A stretch of DNA of 7,647 nt from JAOPZW01 sp036555665 (lineage in GTDB: Bacteria > Actinomycetota > Thermoleophilia > Solirubrobacterales > Solirubrobacteraceae): contig DATBKW010000335.1 in the NCBI GenBank assembly GCA_036555665.1, positions 1 to 7,647 of the forward strand, given 5' to 3'. This document shows, one piece after another, positions 5,461 to 7,647 of the stretch; position 1 is the stretch's first letter; each line of letters starts with the position of its first letter. The position numbers and the translations under genes were made by a program. The notes under the pieces are model-generated. The model did not search any database. It was given only the letters and a program-made list of their open reading frames with translations, and had not been told where the DNA came from.

Positions 5461-6717
5461 ATGGTGGGCACCCAGCTCAGCCACGTCTATCCGCTCGGCA
5501 GCCGGGTCACCGAGGCAGGGCATCTCGAGCTCGGCGGCTGCGACGCCGTCGAGGTCGCGCGCGAGTTCGGGACCCCGGTCTACGTCGTCGTCGAGCACGA
5601 CATCCGCACCCGCGCGCGGGGGTTCATCGGCGCCTACGCCGCGCGCTGCGACGACTTCGAGGTGCACTTCGCGTCCAAGGCCTTCCCGTGCACGGCGGTG
5701 CTGCGGATCCTCTGCGAGGAGGGCCTGGCCTGCGACGTCGCCTCCGGCGGCGAGCTGGCGATCGCCTTGAAGGCCGGCTTCGACCCCGCGCGCATCCACC
5801 TGCACGGCAACGCGAAGTCCGAGCGCGAGCTCGCCGAGGCCGTGGCCGCGGGCGTCGGGCACATCGTGGTCGACAACCACACCGACATCGACATGCTCGA
5901 GCGCGTCGTCCCCGGCGGCGCGGTCCAGCGCGTGCAGCTGCGCGTCGCGCCCGGCGTGAGCCCCGACACCCACCCGTCGATCTCGACCGGCGGCCCGAAC
6001 ACGAAGTTCGGCTTCGGGCTGCAGTCGGCTCCAGCCGCGATCGAGCGCCTCGACGCCAGCGACCGGCTCGAGCTCGAGGGCCTGCACCTGCACATCGGCT
6101 CGCAGATCTACGACGTCGGCAGCTTTCGCACCGCCCTGGAGGCGATGGCCGGCCTGGCCACCCACGGGATGGTCAACCTCGGCGGCGGCCTCGGCGTCGC
6201 CTACGTCAGCGCCGAGCACCCGCCGACCATCGACGAGTACGTCGCCGCCAAGGTCGACGCCGTGCGCGACGTCATGGGCGCGGGCGTGCGCATCCTCGAC
6301 GAGCCCGGCCGCGCGCTGGTGGCCAACTCGACCGTCACGCTCTACACGGTGCAGTCGATCAAGCGCAACGTCGACCTCTACGTCGCCGTCGACGGCGGCA
6401 TGTCCGACAACCTGCGCCCGATGCTCTACGGCGCGCGCTACGAGGCGCAGGTCGCGTCGCGCTTCGGCGGCGGGACGTACTGCCACCTGGTCGGCAAGCA
6501 CTGCGAGTCGGGCGACCTCATCGTCCGCGACGCCGAGCTGGCCGACCCGCAGCCCGGCGACGTCGTCGTGACGCCCGCGACCGGCGCCTACGGGTACGCG
6601 ATGGCCAACACCTACAACGGCGTGCCGCGCGCGCCGGTGGTGATGGTCAAGGACGGCGACGCGCGGCTGGTCGTGCGCCGCGAGACCTACGAGGAACTGA
6701 CCGCCCGCGATGTCTGA
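5461..6717 (+). CDS. lysA: diaminopimelate decarboxylase
   Basis: Converts meso-2,6-diaminopimelate to L-lysine with release of CO2, the last step of lysine synthesis, in the cytoplasm with pyridoxal phosphate (PLP). The 418-residue protein is a fold-type III PLP enzyme. The PLP lysine is Lys73 in HFASKAF, then come DVASGGEL at 92-99, HLHGNAKS at 113-120, HIGSQ at 211-215 and the phosphate-binding GGG at 241-243. EPGR at 281-284 follows, then the C-terminal GKHCESGD block with catalytic Cys348 and YGYAMANTYN at 377-386. All key residues are intact. The helix between HIGSQ and the GGG loop looks several residues shorter than in homologues I recall. ATG 5461 is preferred; ATG 5440 is in frame but would almost touch the divergent gene. 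No clear Shine-Dalgarno is seen. The stop overlaps the hom start by 8 bases, indicating one operon. Confidence 0.96.
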   Translation: MVGTQLSHVYPLGSRVTEAGHLELGGCDAVEVAREFGTPVYVVVEHDIRTRARGFIGAYAARCDDFEVHFASKAFPCTAVLRILCEEGLACDVASGGELAIALKAGFDPARIHLHGNAKSERELAEAVAAGVGHIVVDNHTDIDMLERVVPGGAVQRVQLRVAPGVSPDTHPSISTGGPNTKFGFGLQSAPAAIERLDASDRLELEGLHLHIGSQIYDVGSFRTALEAMAGLATHGMVNLGGGLGVAYVSAEHPPTIDEYVAAKVDAVRDVMGAGVRILDEPGRALVANSTVTLYTVQSIKRNVDLYVAVDGGMSDNLRPMLYGARYEAQVASRFGGGTYCHLVGKHCESGDLIVRDAELADPQPGDVVVTPATGAYGYAMANTYNGVPRAPVVMVKDGDARLVVRRETYEELTARDV

Positions 6718-7647
6718 GCCCTTCGGCATCGGCCTGCTCGGCCACGGCACCGTCGGCTCGGCGTTCGCGGAGCTGCTGCAGGCGCGCGCGTCCGAGGTCG
6801 AGGCGATCACCGGGCTGCGGCCCGAGCTGCGCGGCGTGCTGACCCGCTCGCGCGGCGACTTCGAGGAGATCGTCGCCGGCTGCGACCTCGTCGTCGAGGT
6901 GATGGGCGGCCTGGATCCGGCGCGCGACTACGTGCTGCGCGCGATGGCGGCGGGCAAGCACGTCGTCACCGCCAACAAGCAGCTGCTCTCCCAGCACGGC
7001 GAGGAGCTGTGGGCGGCCGCGCGCGAAAACGGCGTGCAGCTGCGCTTCGAGGCCGCGGTGGCGGGCGTCGTGCCCGTCATCCGCGTGCTGCAGGAGTCGC
7101 TGGCGGCCGCGCATGTCGATCGCCTGCACGGCATCGTCAACGGGACGACGAACTTCATCCTCACGCGCATGGCCGAGACCGGGGCCTCCTACGAGGACGC
7201 GCTGGCCGAGGCCCAGCGCCTGGGCTACGCCGAGGCCGACCCGACCGAGGACGTCAACGGCAAGGACGCGGCGGCCAAGATGGCCATCCTCGCCCGGCTG
7301 GCCTTCAACACGCCGGTGCACCTCGACCAGGTCCTTTACGAGGGCATCGAGCACATCACCGGCGACGACATGGAGTACGCCCGCGATCTCGGGCTGGGCC
7401 TCAAGCTGATCGGCACGGCCGAGCGTGTCGACGGCGGTCTGAGCGTGCGCGTGCACCCGGCCTTCCTCTACCGCGGCCACCCGCTGGCCAGCGTCAACGG
7501 GCCCTTCAACGCGGTGACGATCGAGTCGCAGGCGATCACCGAGATCACGTTGAGCGGGCCCGGCGCGGGCGGCCCGCAGACGGCCAGCGCCGTGCTCGGC
7601 GACGTCATCAGCGCGATGATCCCGCCGGCCTCGACGCCGGAGACGAC
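6710..7647 (+). CDS. hom: homoserine dehydrogenase (partial, 3' end outside window)
   Basis: Reduces aspartate semialdehyde to homoserine with NAD(P)H, the branch point to threonine and methionine. The 312 visible residues start at the ATG within the lysA stop region (8-base overlap). GLLGHGTVGS at 8-17 is the nucleotide-binding loop and VVEVMGG at 61-67 the next Rossmann strand. VVTANKQLLS at 85-94 and EAAVAGVVPVIR at 114-125 follow, then HGIVNGTTNFIL at 140-151. The catalytic block NGKDAAAKMAIL at 183-194 includes the Asp186/Lys190 pair equivalent to the yeast catalytic residues. The start of the C-terminal region is present; any ACT domain lies beyond the window. The distance between the GHGTVG loop and the VEVMGG strand is only about 50 residues, shorter than in usual Hom proteins, and GVLTRSRGDF replaces the longer segment there. 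In many actinobacteria thrC and thrB follow hom, which could be expected downstream. Confidence 0.95.
   Translation, partial: MSEPFGIGLLGHGTVGSAFAELLQARASEVEAITGLRPELRGVLTRSRGDFEEIVAGCDLVVEVMGGLDPARDYVLRAMAAGKHVVTANKQLLSQHGEELWAAARENGVQLRFEAAVAGVVPVIRVLQESLAAAHVDRLHGIVNGTTNFILTRMAETGASYEDALAEAQRLGYAEADPTEDVNGKDAAAKMAILARLAFNTPVHLDQVLYEGIEHITGDDMEYARDLGLGLKLIGTAERVDGGLSVRVHPAFLYRGHPLASVNGPFNAVTIESQAITEITLSGPGAGGPQTASAVLGDVISAMIPPASTPET

Noticed and set aside
5446..6810. Long antisense open frame of about 450 codons across lysA
   Set aside because: Its translation is low-complexity Val/Ala/Asp/Gly/Arg typical of the reverse of a GC-rich gene, while the opposite strand encodes a complete LysA with every catalytic motif.
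5436..6842. Long plus-strand open frame in a second frame over lysA and the start of hom
   Set aside because: Its product is arginine-rich and repetitive with no recognisable motif; it is a frame shadow of lysA.
1..7647. Mobile element, CRISPR array, tRNA or toxin-antitoxin pair
   Set aside because: No transposase or integrase motif, no regularly spaced repeats, no tRNA-like cloverleaf and no small paired genes were seen in the few short gaps.

Overview
The window is very GC-rich, densely packed and strongly biased to G/C at third codon positions. Gene content and sequence style fit a high-GC actinobacterium. The c-di-AMP riboswitch upstream of a wall hydrolase, the HtpX-PspAB pair and the lysA-hom order point that way, and several proteins resemble Thermoleophilia/Solirubrobacterales versions. 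That placement rests on recalled family resemblance, not on a search. No tRNA, rRNA, CRISPR array, insertion sequence or phage gene is visible.

Left, minus strand (1-1972): a compact operon transcribed leftwards encodes an HtpX-type M48 membrane protease, then a PspAB-type protein 9 bases later. A calcineurin-like metallophosphoesterase follows, whose reading frame overlaps the pspAB stop and runs off the window edge. HtpX and PspAB are both tied to membrane stress, so this looks like an envelope-maintenance operon with the phosphoesterase as a candidate third member.

Middle, plus strand (about 1973-4776): diverging from htpX is a leader holding a clear c-di-AMP (ydaO/yuaA) riboswitch. It is followed by a secreted or membrane-anchored coiled-coil M23 peptidoglycan endopeptidase with three extra cysteine pairs. 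A good sigma-70-like promoter sits between riboswitch and gene, so the hydrolase may also have a riboswitch-independent transcript. After a palindrome-rich 151-base gap comes an extended-SDR, thioester-reductase-like oxidoreductase. Its end overlaps tail-to-tail by 38 bases with the next gene.

Right (4739-7647): a minus-strand alpha/beta hydrolase is divergent, with only about 23 bases between starts, from a plus-strand amino-acid operon. That operon is lysA (diaminopimelate decarboxylase) followed by hom (homoserine dehydrogenase, cut by the window end), overlapping by 8 bases. The pair covers the last step of lysine synthesis and the branch point to threonine and methionine. Diaminopimelate is also a peptidoglycan precursor, so wall chemistry recurs across the window, although nothing shows the blocks are co-regulated.

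The points most worth following are the riboswitch region (a 5' segment that could compete with the aptamer, and a downstream bypass promoter), the cysteine-paired M23 domain, the non-ATG start of the phosphoesterase, and the unusually short NAD(P)-binding region of Hom.
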